Below are positions 9,878 to 18,967 of a stretch of DNA of 64,000 nt, piece by piece. A model generated the notes under the pieces. The model made no database searches. It was not told where the DNA came from and saw nothing but the letters and a program-made list of their open reading frames with translations. Both the position numbers and the translations under genes were made by a program. This stretch comes from an uncultured Clostridia bacterium (GTDB lineage: Bacteria; Bacillota; Clostridia; Lachnospirales; Anaerotignaceae). The stretch spans positions 1-64,000 of the forward strand of contig CAMBLO010000005.1 in NCBI GenBank assembly GCA_945868505.1, given 5' to 3'. Each line of letters starts with the position of its first letter. Within the stretch, counting starts at the first letter, position 1.

Positions 9878-10807
9878 ATGAGTGTAACAGTAAGCAAGGA
9901 CGACATCAAAAGAGTAAAAGGCATGGGCTTCCTGCATCAGAAGGGGACAGACCTGTTCAATGCCCGTGTTATCACAAAAAACGGTAAGATTACAGCGGCA
10001 GAAGCCCATTGCATTGCAGAGGGTGCTGAAAAATTCGGCGGCAACGAAATTGCAATGACTACACGCCAGACCATTGAAGTACAGGGTATCCCCTACGATA
10101 AGATTGATGATTTTATCGCCCACATGGCAGAAGGCGGCCTGATGGTAGGCGGCACAGGCGCAAAAATCAGACCTATCGTAAGCTGCAAGGGCACAACCTG
10201 CCAGTATGGTCTGTATGACACCTACGCACTGAGCGAAGAAATCCACAATCGTTTCTTCATTGGCTACAACAATGTAAAACTGCCTCATAAATTCAAAATT
10301 GCAACAGGCGGCTGCCCCAACAACTGTGTAAAACCCGACCTGAATGACTTGGGTATCATCGGTCAGAGAAAGCCCCAGTTTGATGCAGAAAAATGCAAGA
10401 GCTGCAAAATCTGCGTAGTGGCAAAGGTTTGTCCCATGAAAGCGGCAACAAAGGCAGAGGGTGAAAAGCTGAACTTTGATACAGAAAAATGCATCAAATG
10501 CGGCAGATGCGTGACATTGGCAAAATGTCCTTTCAGCGCTATGACAGAAGAAGTAACAGGCTACAAGGTTACTCTGGGCGGCAGATGGGGCAAAAAAGTC
10601 GGTCAGGGTACAGAAATGAGCAAGCTGTTCACTTCCAAAGAAGAAGTACTGGATGTTGTAGAAAAAACAATGCTGTTCTTCAAGGATCAGGGCAATGCGG
10701 GCGAACGTCTGTCTGAAACCATCGACAGAGTTGGCTTCGACAAAGCAGAAGCAATGATTCTGTCCAACGAATTGCTGGAAAGAAAAGAAGAAATTCTGGC
10801 AAAATAA
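9878..10807 (+). CDS. Siroheme-type nitrite/sulfite reductase with inserted 2x4Fe-4S ferredoxin domain (AsrC-like)
   Basis: CKGTTCQYG...ATGGCPNNCVKPDLNDLGIIGQ siroheme/4Fe-4S motif; CKSCKICVVAKVCP and CIKCGRCVTLAKCP. Confidence 0.82.
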   Translation: MSVTVSKDDIKRVKGMGFLHQKGTDLFNARVITKNGKITAAEAHCIAEGAEKFGGNEIAMTTRQTIEVQGIPYDKIDDFIAHMAEGGLMVGGTGAKIRPIVSCKGTTCQYGLYDTYALSEEIHNRFFIGYNNVKLPHKFKIATGGCPNNCVKPDLNDLGIIGQRKPQFDAEKCKSCKICVVAKVCPMKAATKAEGEKLNFDTEKCIKCGRCVTLAKCPFSAMTEEVTGYKVTLGGRWGKKVGQGTEMSKLFTSKEEVLDVVEKTMLFFKDQGNAGERLSETIDRVGFDKAEAMILSNELLERKEEILAK

Positions 10808-10828
10808 AATCATTGAAACCTTGAAATG

Positions 10829-10866
10829 AAAATGCCGTTTGGCGTAAGCCCGACGGCATTTTTTTG
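10829..10866 (+). terminator. Rho-independent terminator
   Basis: aatgccg...cggcatttttttg. Confidence 0.65.
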
Positions 10867-10903
10867 AGAAAAGCAGCTTCCAAACAGAGAGAACGGAGGA
10901 AAG

Positions 10904-11530
10904 ATGATGAGCTATTTCCCTTTTTTCGTAGAAATCGGGCAAAAGCCCTGTCTTGTGGTGGGCGGCGGCATGGTGGCTCTCAGAAAAATTGAAAAATTAC
11001 TGCCCTTTGGCGGGGAAATCACCGTCGTTTCTCCTGCGTTTTGTCGGGAAGTGGAGGAAATGGCGGGTATCCGCCGCATCCAACGTAAATTTGAACCTGC
11101 GGATATCGAAGGGATGCTGTTCGTCATCGGTGCAACGGATGATGAAGGGGTCAATGCAGAAATTTCCGCCCTTTGCAGGGAAAGAAACATTCCTGTGAAT
11201 ATTGTGGACGACAGGGAAAAATGCAGCTTCTTCTTCCCTGCCTTGGTGAAGAAGGGGGAATTTGTAGCGGGCTTTTCCAGCGGCGGCGGCAGCCCCTTGG
11301 CGGCCCAGTTTATCCGCAAAAGGGTGGAGGAGGCCGTCCCCGAAGGGTTCGATAAGGTGGTGGAAACCTTGGCGAATGTGCGGGAAAGAGTGAAAGCGGA
11401 AATCCCCGATATCAAAAAACGCGAGCAGATATTCAAAAGGATATTTGCATTGGCTTTGGAAAAACAGGGAAATGTATCGGAAGAAGAAATTCATGAAATA
11501 CTAAGAAAGGAGGGGGAACGAAATGCATAA
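10904..11530 (+). CDS. Precorrin-2 dehydrogenase / sirohydrochlorin ferrochelatase (siroheme synthase N-terminal type)
   Basis: CLVVGGGMVALRKIEKLLPFGGEITVVSP; NIPVNIVDDREKCSFFFPALVKKG. Confidence 0.88.
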   Translation: MMSYFPFFVEIGQKPCLVVGGGMVALRKIEKLLPFGGEITVVSPAFCREVEEMAGIRRIQRKFEPADIEGMLFVIGATDDEGVNAEISALCRERNIPVNIVDDREKCSFFFPALVKKGEFVAGFSSGGGSPLAAQFIRKRVEEAVPEGFDKVVETLANVRERVKAEIPDIKKREQIFKRIFALALEKQGNVSEEEIHEILRKEGERNA

Positions 11531-12380
11531 AATCAGAGTGGGAACCAGAAAAAGCCAGCTTTCCAGCAAACAGACGGATATGGCCTTGCAGGCTTTGCAA
11601 AGTGCCCATCCCGCCTTGGAAACGGAAATCGTCCCCTTCCATACCAGAGGGGATAAAATTTTGGACAAGCCCCTTTGGGAAATCGGGGCGAAGGGGCTTT
11701 TTGCCTCCGAGTTTGAAGAAATGATTTTAAACGATGAAATTGATATCGCCATCCACAGCGGCAAGGACTTGCCCCTTTTTCTGGCGGAAGGGCTGGATAT
11801 CATCGGCGTATTGCAGCGGGATGACCCCAGAGATGTGCTGGTGATGCCCAAAGGCAGAACTCCTGAGGAATGTAAGACCATCGGCACAGGCAGCCTGCGG
11901 CGGCAGCAATGTGCGGCGAAGGTTTTCCCTTGGGCGGAATGTAAGCTGATTCGGGGGAATATCCATACCCGTCTGCAAAAGCTGATGAACGGCTGCTTTG
12001 ATGCCATCATCCTTGCCAAAGCAGGGCTGGACCGCATGGGCATTACGGAGGAGGACGGCTATACCTTCCGTGTTCTTTCTACAGAGGAATTTCTGCCTGC
12101 TGCCTGTCAGGGCATCATCGTGGCAGAGGGACGCCCTGCATTGGCGGAATTGATCGGAAAAATGACCCACGAAGAAACCAGATGGGTATTTGAAACAGAG
12201 CGGGAAGTGCTGATGCTGTTGAATGCCGATTGCAGCGAGCCTGCGGCGGCCTTTGCGGAGCTTTCGGGGGATACCATCCGCCTGCGGGCCATGTACGGCA
12301 CAGCCTATGCGGAAGGCACAGCCCCCGTGGAGAAACGATTGGAATTGGCGGCGGAGGTCGTTGGGAGGTTAAGAGGATGA
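11523..12380 (+). CDS. hemC: Hydroxymethylbilane synthase
   Basis: IRVGTRKSQLSSKQTDMAL; DIAIHSGKDLP; ATGA overlap with next gene. Confidence 0.93.
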   Translation: MHKIRVGTRKSQLSSKQTDMALQALQSAHPALETEIVPFHTRGDKILDKPLWEIGAKGLFASEFEEMILNDEIDIAIHSGKDLPLFLAEGLDIIGVLQRDDPRDVLVMPKGRTPEECKTIGTGSLRRQQCAAKVFPWAECKLIRGNIHTRLQKLMNGCFDAIILAKAGLDRMGITEEDGYTFRVLSTEEFLPAACQGIIVAEGRPALAELIGKMTHEETRWVFETEREVLMLLNADCSEPAAAFAELSGDTIRLRAMYGTAYAEGTAPVEKRLELAAEVVGRLRG

Positions 12381-13876
12381 GTGAAACAGGAAAGGTATAT
12401 CTGATAGGGGCCGGCTGCGGCGATGCGGAACTCATCACATGGAAAGGGCTGAAGCTGCTGAAAAAATGCGATGTGGTGCTGTATGATGATTTGGCGGCAT
12501 CCAAGCTGTTGGAGGAAACGAAGCAGGATTGTGAGCAGATTTTCGTGGGCAAGCGGTACGGCAAACATTCCCTGCCCCAGGAAGAAACCAATGCCCTTCT
12601 GGTGGAAAAGGCCAAGGAAGGGAAAATGGTGGTGCGGCTGAAAGGCGGCGACCCCTTTGTGTTCGGCAGAGGGGGCGAGGAAATTCTGGCGTTGCAGGCG
12701 GAAGGAATCCCCTATGAGGTGATTTCCGGCGTGACATCATCCATCGCCGTGCCTGCGGCGGCGGGCATCCCTGTGACCCATCGGAAAACCGCCCGCAGCT
12801 TCCATGTTATCACAGGTCATACGGCGGCCGGCGGGGAAACCACTCTGACGGAAAATCTGGATACACTGGCAAAGCTGGAGGGAACGTTGGTGTTCCTCAT
12901 GGGCTTGCATCATCTGGAGGAAATCACCCAAGGGCTGCTTCTGGGGGGCAAGGATGCCGAAACCCCTGCGGCAGTCATTTCCAAGGGGACGACACCCCAG
13001 CAAAAGACCGTCCGTGCAAAATTAGGCGATCTGGCGGCGGAAGTGCGAAAAGCGGAACTGGAAGCCCCTGCGGTTATTGTTATTGGGGAAACGGCGGGAC
13101 TGGATTTTACAGGAACCATCCCCCATCCCCTCCATGGGGTGAAAATCGGGGTGACGGGAACAAAATCCATTACCAGAAAGCTGCGGGACAGACTGGAAGA
13201 ACTGGGGGCAGAGGTGACGGAAATGGATTATTCCACCCTTGTGCCCTATCAGGAAAATAAAATGCTGGAGGAAGTTTTAGAAAAGATATCCGAATATCCT
13301 TGGGCGGTATTTACCAGTCCCAACGGGGTGGATATTTTCTTCGACTATCTGAAAAAGCTGAAGCGGGATATCCGCAGCCTGGCGGGGCTGAAATTTGCCG
13401 TTATCGGCACAGGCACGGCGGCGGCTTTGGAAAAACGGGGCATCTATCCTGCCTATCTGCCGGAAAAATATGATGTGGAAAGCCTTGCGAAAGGGCTTTG
13501 CCAGATGGTTGGGAAGGAAGAAAAGCTGTTGATTCTGCGGGCGGAACAGGGCTCCGAAATTCTGACGGAGGTGCTGGATGCCGCAGAAATGACATATACA
13601 GATGTGAAGATTTACGATATTCTGGTGGATGAGGAAAAACGCCGTACTGCCAATGAGAGGGTGCGGGAGATGGATTTCATCACCTTTGCCAGCGGCTCCG
13701 GTGTCCGTGGGTTCATGGAAAACGGCGGTACCATTCCCGAGGGGACGAAGGCCGTCTGCATTGGTACCTCTACCACGAAGATGCTGAAAAAATACGGCGA
13801 TTATGAGAAGATCACAGCGGAAACCTTTAACGTGGACGGTGTGGTCGAACGAATTTTGAAGGAGGTGGAAAAATGA
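12377..13876 (+). CDS. Bifunctional uroporphyrinogen-III C-methyltransferase / uroporphyrinogen-III synthase fusion
   Basis: VYLIGAGCGDAELITWKGL, VRLKGGDPFVFGRGGEE, GVTSSIAVPAAAGIPVTHR then HemD domain. Confidence 0.92.
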   Translation: MSETGKVYLIGAGCGDAELITWKGLKLLKKCDVVLYDDLAASKLLEETKQDCEQIFVGKRYGKHSLPQEETNALLVEKAKEGKMVVRLKGGDPFVFGRGGEEILALQAEGIPYEVISGVTSSIAVPAAAGIPVTHRKTARSFHVITGHTAAGGETTLTENLDTLAKLEGTLVFLMGLHHLEEITQGLLLGGKDAETPAAVISKGTTPQQKTVRAKLGDLAAEVRKAELEAPAVIVIGETAGLDFTGTIPHPLHGVKIGVTGTKSITRKLRDRLEELGAEVTEMDYSTLVPYQENKMLEEVLEKISEYPWAVFTSPNGVDIFFDYLKKLKRDIRSLAGLKFAVIGTGTAAALEKRGIYPAYLPEKYDVESLAKGLCQMVGKEEKLLILRAEQGSEILTEVLDAAEMTYTDVKIYDILVDEEKRRTANERVREMDFITFASGSGVRGFMENGGTIPEGTKAVCIGTSTTKMLKKYGDYEKITAETFNVDGVVERILKEVEK

Positions 13877-14838
13877 GAAGATTCCGAAGACTGCGCAGCT
13901 CCGAAGCTATGCGCCGTATGGTGCGGGAAACAAGGGTGGCTGCGGAGGAAATGATCTATCCCATTTTTATCATCGAAGGAGAAAATATCAAAAACCCCAT
14001 TCCATCCATGCCGGGGGTCTATCAATATTCCATCGACCGCATGGATGAAATGCTGACAGAAGTAAAAGAAAGCGGCATTGCCGGGGTGCTGATTTTCGGC
14101 ATTCCCGCGGAAAAGGATGAGGTGGGTTCTCAGGCCTATGCCCCCGATGGCATCACCCAGAGAGCCATCCGCCATATCAAGGAAAAATATCCTGAATTGC
14201 TGGTCATTGCCGATGTTTGCCTGTGCGAATATACCTCCCATGGCCATTGCGGCTTGGTGGACGGCTGCCATATTCTGAATGACGAAACATTGCCCCTGTT
14301 GGCGAAAATGAGCGTCACTTTGGCGCAGGCAGGGGCGGATATCATTGCCCCTTCTGATATGATGGACGGGCGTGTGGCGGCTATCCGTCAGGCCTTGGAT
14401 GAAAACGGATTCATCCATATCCCTATTATGGCATATAGCGCCAAATTTGCTTCCGGTTATTACGGCCCTTTTCGGGATGCGGCCCATTCTGCCCCTCAGT
14501 TTGGGGACAGACGGTCTTATCAGATGGATGTCTGTAACAAAAGGGAAGCCATGCGGGAAATCGCCGATGATATTGAAGAAGGGGCGGATCTGTATATTGT
14601 GAAGCCTGCTTTGGCCTACTTGGATGTGGTGGAGGCGGCGGCACAGCGGTTCGATTTGCCCTTGGCGGTCTATAACGTCAGCGGCGAATATGCCATGGTG
14701 AAGGCGGCGGCCCAGATGGGGTGGATTGACGAAAAGCGTATTGTCATGGAAAACCTGATTGCCATGAAGCGGGCAGGTGCCACCATTCTCATCACCTATC
14801 ATGCTTTGGATGCGGCAAAGTGGCTGAAAGAAGGCTGA
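13873..14838 (+). CDS. hemB: Porphobilinogen synthase
   Basis: RRFRRLRSSEAMRRMVRETR; VCLCEYTSHGHCG; DRRSYQMDVCNKREAMRE. Confidence 0.95.
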   Translation: MRRFRRLRSSEAMRRMVRETRVAAEEMIYPIFIIEGENIKNPIPSMPGVYQYSIDRMDEMLTEVKESGIAGVLIFGIPAEKDEVGSQAYAPDGITQRAIRHIKEKYPELLVIADVCLCEYTSHGHCGLVDGCHILNDETLPLLAKMSVTLAQAGADIIAPSDMMDGRVAAIRQALDENGFIHIPIMAYSAKFASGYYGPFRDAAHSAPQFGDRRSYQMDVCNKREAMREIADDIEEGADLYIVKPALAYLDVVEAAAQRFDLPLAVYNVSGEYAMVKAAAQMGWIDEKRIVMENLIAMKRAGATILITYHALDAAKWLKEG

Positions 14839-14842
14839 TACC

Positions 14843-15376
14843 ATGAAAAAGGAAGAAGGAAAATGGGAACGGGTGACCCAAGAATTTGCCCCCGTTTGCG
14901 ATGAAAATTGCAGGGTGTTGATTTTGGGTACAGCCCCCTCCCGCAAATCTCGAGAGGTGGGGTTTTATTATGGGCATCCCCAGAATCGCTTCTGGAAGAT
15001 GCTGGCGGCGGTGACGGGGGAGGAAATCCCCCAGACCATTAAGGAAAAGAAAGCTCTGCTGCTGCGAAACCATATCGCCTTGCATGATGTCATCCATAGC
15101 TGTGATATCATCGGCAGCAGTGACAGCAGTATCCGCAACGTGGAGCCTGCGGATTTGGAGGGGATTTTGGCGGTAACGGGGAAGGTTCCCATCCTCTGCA
15201 ACGGCGGCACGGCTTATAAATTATACAAAAAATATCAGGAAAAGCGATTGGGCATCGAAGCTCTGCAAATGCCCTCTACCAGCCCTGCCAATGCGGCATG
15301 GAAGCTGGAAATGCTGGTGGAGACATGGGGCGAAGCCCTGTTGCCCCTGATCGGAAAAGAAGGTGACAGCCAGTGA
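14843..15376 (+). CDS. DNA-deoxyinosine glycosylase / uracil-DNA glycosylase family
   Basis: VLILGTAPSRKSREVGFYYGHPQNRFWKML; MPSTSPANAAW. Confidence 0.82.
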   Translation: MKKEEGKWERVTQEFAPVCDENCRVLILGTAPSRKSREVGFYYGHPQNRFWKMLAAVTGEEIPQTIKEKKALLLRNHIALHDVIHSCDIIGSSDSSIRNVEPADLEGILAVTGKVPILCNGGTAYKLYKKYQEKRLGIEALQMPSTSPANAAWKLEMLVETWGEALLPLIGKEGDSQ

Positions 15377-16245
15377 AAGTCAGCGCAGAATGTATGCACT
15401 GTCTGGTAAAAAGACAGGCAGAAGGCATCAAAAAAGAACCAAATGAAGAGAAAAAGGCGGAATATCTGGGGAAGGTACTGGGTATTATCGCGGAAAAGGC
15501 GGCGGAAGAGCCTGCTCCTGTTCTTCTTTCTTATATTGGCAGGCTGCATGAGACATATTTCGGTAAGCCCTTCAGCTTCGACGAGTTGAAAAAGGGCTAC
15601 AATGCCATGCTGTTGGAAAAAGAAGCAGAGATTCGCAGTAAAATCAATACTGCTTCCGACCCTCTGGCACTGGCTTTGCGCTATGCCCAAATCGGGAACT
15701 ATATCGATTTTGGTGCCTTGGGCAGCGTGGATGATGAAAAACTGAAAGCCTTTCTGGAACAGGCGGAGACCCTGCCTTTGTCCATGGAAACCTATGCAAA
15801 ATTCACAGAAGAACTGAAAACGGCGAAAAAGCTGGTTTATCTGACGGATAACTGCGGTGAGATACTGCTGGATAAGCTCCTTTTGGAGACCATTGCCACC
15901 GCTGCGCCTCAGGCAGAACGGACAATCATCGTTCGTGGAGAGCCTGTTTTAAACGATGCCACCATGGAAGATGCCCTACAGGTGGGGATGGATGCTTTGG
16001 GGAAGATCCTCCCCAATGGCACGAATATCGCCGGTACATATCTCCCTTGGATTTCCGCGGAAGCGAAAAAAGCCATCGACGAAGCAGATATTCTCATTTC
16101 AAAGGGACAGGGCAATTTCGAAAGCCTCCATGGCTGTGGGCTGAACATTTATTATCTGTTCCTCTGTAAATGCCAGTGGTTTATGGAACGGTTTGGTCTG
16201 CCCCAGTTCAGCGGGGTATTCATCAACGAAAGAGACTTGACATAG
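15373..16245 (+). CDS. DUF89 (ARMT1-like, damage-control phosphatase) family protein
   Basis: ECMHCLVKRQAEGI; VYLTDNCGEILLDKLLLE; ILISKGQGNFESL. Confidence 0.85.
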   Translation: MKVSAECMHCLVKRQAEGIKKEPNEEKKAEYLGKVLGIIAEKAAEEPAPVLLSYIGRLHETYFGKPFSFDELKKGYNAMLLEKEAEIRSKINTASDPLALALRYAQIGNYIDFGALGSVDDEKLKAFLEQAETLPLSMETYAKFTEELKTAKKLVYLTDNCGEILLDKLLLETIATAAPQAERTIIVRGEPVLNDATMEDALQVGMDALGKILPNGTNIAGTYLPWISAEAKKAIDEADILISKGQGNFESLHGCGLNIYYLFLCKCQWFMERFGLPQFSGVFINERDLT

Positions 16246-16308
16246 GAAGCCATTTATGGTTTCCTATTTTTATATTTGTTGAAATAGCAACCGAAAGGAA
16301 TGATTTTT

Positions 16309-16800
16309 ATGGCATATATCCCTGTGGAATATCCTGCGGAAAAGAAGGCGTTTTATACCCTTCTGCTGGAACAGCTGAAATTGTATACAGAAAACGAAAC
16401 AGACCGTACCGCCATCCTTGCCAATGCATCTGCCGTTCTGGGGGTGGCTTTGGAACAGATCAACTGGGTTGGCTTTTATCTGGTGCAGGGGGAAGAACTG
16501 GTGCTGGGTCCTTTTCAGGGCAAGCCCGCTGTCAGCCGTATCGCCTATGGCAAAGGGGTCTGCGGTGCCGGCTGGGCGCAAAAGAGGACACAGCTTGTGG
16601 CGGATGTTCATTGTTTCCCCGGGCACATCGCCTGCGACTGCAATTCCAATTCTGAAATCGTGGTGCCCTTGCTGGATGGGAAGGGCGAGGTTCTTGGGAT
16701 TTTGGATATCGACAGCCCTGTGAGCGGTCGCTTTGATGGGGATGATTTGGATGGTCTGGAGGCTGCTGCGACCTTTTTGGCGGCAAAAATTGGTGGCTGA
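16309..16800 (+). CDS. GAF domain protein (free methionine-R-sulfoxide reductase-like)
   Basis: INWVGFYLVQGEELVLGPFQGKPA...GVCGAGWAQKRTQLVADVHCFPGHIACD...SEIVVPLL. Confidence 0.88.
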   Translation: MAYIPVEYPAEKKAFYTLLLEQLKLYTENETDRTAILANASAVLGVALEQINWVGFYLVQGEELVLGPFQGKPAVSRIAYGKGVCGAGWAQKRTQLVADVHCFPGHIACDCNSNSEIVVPLLDGKGEVLGILDIDSPVSGRFDGDDLDGLEAAATFLAAKIGG

Positions 16801-16937
16801 TGTTGTGAATCTGTCTTGTTTTTCCGTCGTTTTTCGACATTCCCCTATGCAATCTGTGGGAATTATTGGAAACGGCGGATTTTTTATTGACAGATATAGT
16901 CTTTCCCCTGTAAAATATTACAGGAAGTAAATAAAGG

Positions 16938-17037
16938 ACTTATCAAGAGTGGTTGAGGGACAGGGCCCTGTGACACCCGGCAACCGGCGGAAACGCATCG
17001 GTGCCAATTCCCCCGCAAATTTGCGGAAGATGAGATT
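16938..17037 (+). ncRNA. SAM-I (S box) riboswitch aptamer
   Basis: cttatcaagagtggttgagggacagggccctgtgacacccggcaaccgg...ggtgccaattcc...gatgaga; precedes metK. Confidence 0.9.
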
Positions 17038-17044
17038 GAAATAG

Positions 17045-17072
17045 AAAAACCCTGCAAGGGTTTATTTTTTTG
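17045..17072 (+). terminator. Terminator of the SAM riboswitch expression platform
   Basis: aaaaaccctgcaagggtttattttttt. Confidence 0.75.
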
Positions 17073-17076
17073 TTGG

Positions 17077-17344
17077 AAAGCGGAGAAAACCACAGACTGC
17101 GTTCCGGTTTGCTGCGTCTGCTTGCAGAACGCAGGAGAAAGGAACGAGGGATGGGACTTGCGGAGCAAGGACATGAGTAAGGCAAAGCCTTACGAATGGT
17201 TTTTCCGTAAAAAGCGGAGAAAACCACAGCCTGCGTTTCGGCTTGCTGCGTCTGCTTGCAGAACGCAGGAGAAAGGAACGAGGGATAGGACTTGCGGAGC
17301 AAGGGCATGAGTAAGGCCAAGGCCTTACGAATGGTTTTCCCGTA
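17077..17344 (+). repeat. Two tandem copies of a 134-bp modular repeat in the metK leader
   Basis: aaagcggagaaaaccaca[g]... starts at 17077 and again at 17211, nearly identical. Confidence 0.85.
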
Positions 17345-17425
17345 AAAACAATTCAGACAAATCTCTCCTTAAAAAACTTTATTTACAGTTACTAAAAATT
17401 TGTGTAGAAAAAAGGAGAACAGAAA

Positions 17426-18604
17426 ATGAGCAGAAGATTATTCACATCCGAATCTGTTACAGAGGGGCATCCCGATAAAATCTGTGACCAGATTTCCGAC
17501 GGCGTGCTGGACGCACTGCTGGCAAAAGACCCCAATGCACGTGTAGCCTGCGAAACCTGTACAACAACAGGCGTGGTTTTCGTTATGGGCGAAATCACAA
17601 CAGACGCTTATGTAGACGTAGAAAAAATCGTCAGAGAAACACTGGAAGAAATTGGCTATACCAGAGCAAAATTCGGTTTCGACAGCGAAACCTGCTCCGT
17701 ACTGACAGCTATCCACGGTCAGTCCCCCGATATCGCTATGGGCGTTGACCACTCTCTGGAAAACAAAAACGGCGAGGACGACAGCGAATTTGATACAGGT
17801 GCCGGCGATCAGGGCATGATGTTCGGTTTCGCTTGTGATGAAACAGAAGAACTGATGCCTCTGCCTATCTCCCTGTCCCATAAGCTGACAAGAAGACTGA
17901 CAGAAGTGCGGAAAAACGGCACACTGGCATACCTGCGTCCCGATGGGAAGGCACAGGTAACCGTAGAATATATCGATGATAAGCCCGCAAGAGTGGACAC
18001 AGTAGTTGTATCCTCTCAGCATGACCCTGATGTGGAACACAGCCAGATCGAAAAAGATATCATCGAAAACGTAGTAAAGAAAGTCATCCCCGCAGAACTG
18101 CTGGATGACAAAACAAAATACTACATCAACCCCACAGGCAGATTCGTAATCGGCGGCCCTATGGGCGACTCCGGTCTGACAGGCAGAAAGATCATCGTTG
18201 ACACCTACGGCGGCTATGCAGCCCACGGCGGCGGTGCTTTTTCCGGCAAAGACCCCACAAAGGTTGACCGTTCCGCTTGCTATGCAGCAAGACACGTTGC
18301 CAAAAATATCGTTGCCAGCGGCATTGCAACCAAATGTGAAGTGCAGCTTGCTTATGCCATCGGCGTAGCGAAGCCCGTTTCCATTCTGGTAAACACATAC
18401 GGTACAGGTAAAATTTCCGACGAGGAAATCACAGAAATCGTAAACAAAAACTTCGACCTGCGTCCTGCTGCCATCATCAAAAACTTCGATCTGCGCAGAC
18501 CTATCTACAAACAGGCAGCTGCTTATGGTCACTTTGGCAGAACAGACCTTGACCTGCCTTGGGAAAAACTGGATATGGTAGACGTATTCAAGGAAAGACT
18601 GTAA
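17426..18604 (+). CDS. metK: S-adenosylmethionine synthetase
   Basis: [61 protein letters not shown]. Confidence 0.97.
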   Translation: MSRRLFTSESVTEGHPDKICDQISDGVLDALLAKDPNARVACETCTTTGVVFVMGEITTDAYVDVEKIVRETLEEIGYTRAKFGFDSETCSVLTAIHGQSPDIAMGVDHSLENKNGEDDSEFDTGAGDQGMMFGFACDETEELMPLPISLSHKLTRRLTEVRKNGTLAYLRPDGKAQVTVEYIDDKPARVDTVVVSSQHDPDVEHSQIEKDIIENVVKKVIPAELLDDKTKYYINPTGRFVIGGPMGDSGLTGRKIIVDTYGGYAAHGGGAFSGKDPTKVDRSACYAARHVAKNIVASGIATKCEVQLAYAIGVAKPVSILVNTYGTGKISDEEITEIVNKNFDLRPAAIIKNFDLRRPIYKQAAAYGHFGRTDLDLPWEKLDMVDVFKERL

Positions 18605-18617
18605 TTTTTGAAAAATC

Positions 18618-18658
18618 ACAGAGCCCTGAACCTTTTTGGTTTGGGGCTTTCTTTTTTT
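18618..18658 (+). terminator. Terminator after metK
   Basis: agccctgaacctttttggtttggggctttcttttttt. Confidence 0.6.
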
Positions 18659-18724
18659 GTCCATGCACCGGAACCTGCTTCTTGGGATATATTGAAAATA
18701 ACAAATTCCCGAGGAGGGAAGGGC

Positions 18725-18967
18725 ATGGATAGATGGAAAAATATCACGGAAATCCCCGTGGAACAGCCCTGCTTCGTGCAGGAGGTGCAGGGGGAATGTC
18801 GTTTGCGTTTGTTTGATCTGGGATTTTTCCGAGGCAGCCGGGTCTTGCCGATGTATGAATGTGCAGGCGGCGGTACGCGGGTGTATCGGGTGAAGGATAC
18901 CTTGATTGCCCTCAGAAATACCGATGCGGAGCGGATTGCTGTGGAGGAGGCGAGGCGGGATGGCTGA
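18725..18967 (+). CDS. feoA: FeoA domain protein (ferrous iron transport)
   Basis: Small SH3-like protein overlapping feoB; ECRLRLFDLGFFRGSRVLPMYEC...YRVKDTLIALRNTDAERIAV. Confidence 0.8.
   Translation: MDRWKNITEIPVEQPCFVQEVQGECRLRLFDLGFFRGSRVLPMYECAGGGTRVYRVKDTLIALRNTDAERIAVEEARRDG

Noticed and set aside
9773-10942. 389-aa minus-strand ORF
   Set aside because: Antisense shadow of the siroheme reductase; Cys/Phe-rich low-plausibility translation, no RBS
13801-14946. 381-aa minus-strand ORF
   Set aside because: Antisense to hemB
17122-17310. 62-aa ORF in the metK leader
   Set aside because: Translation arises from the tandem repeat; no RBS, and both strands are open only because of repeat composition
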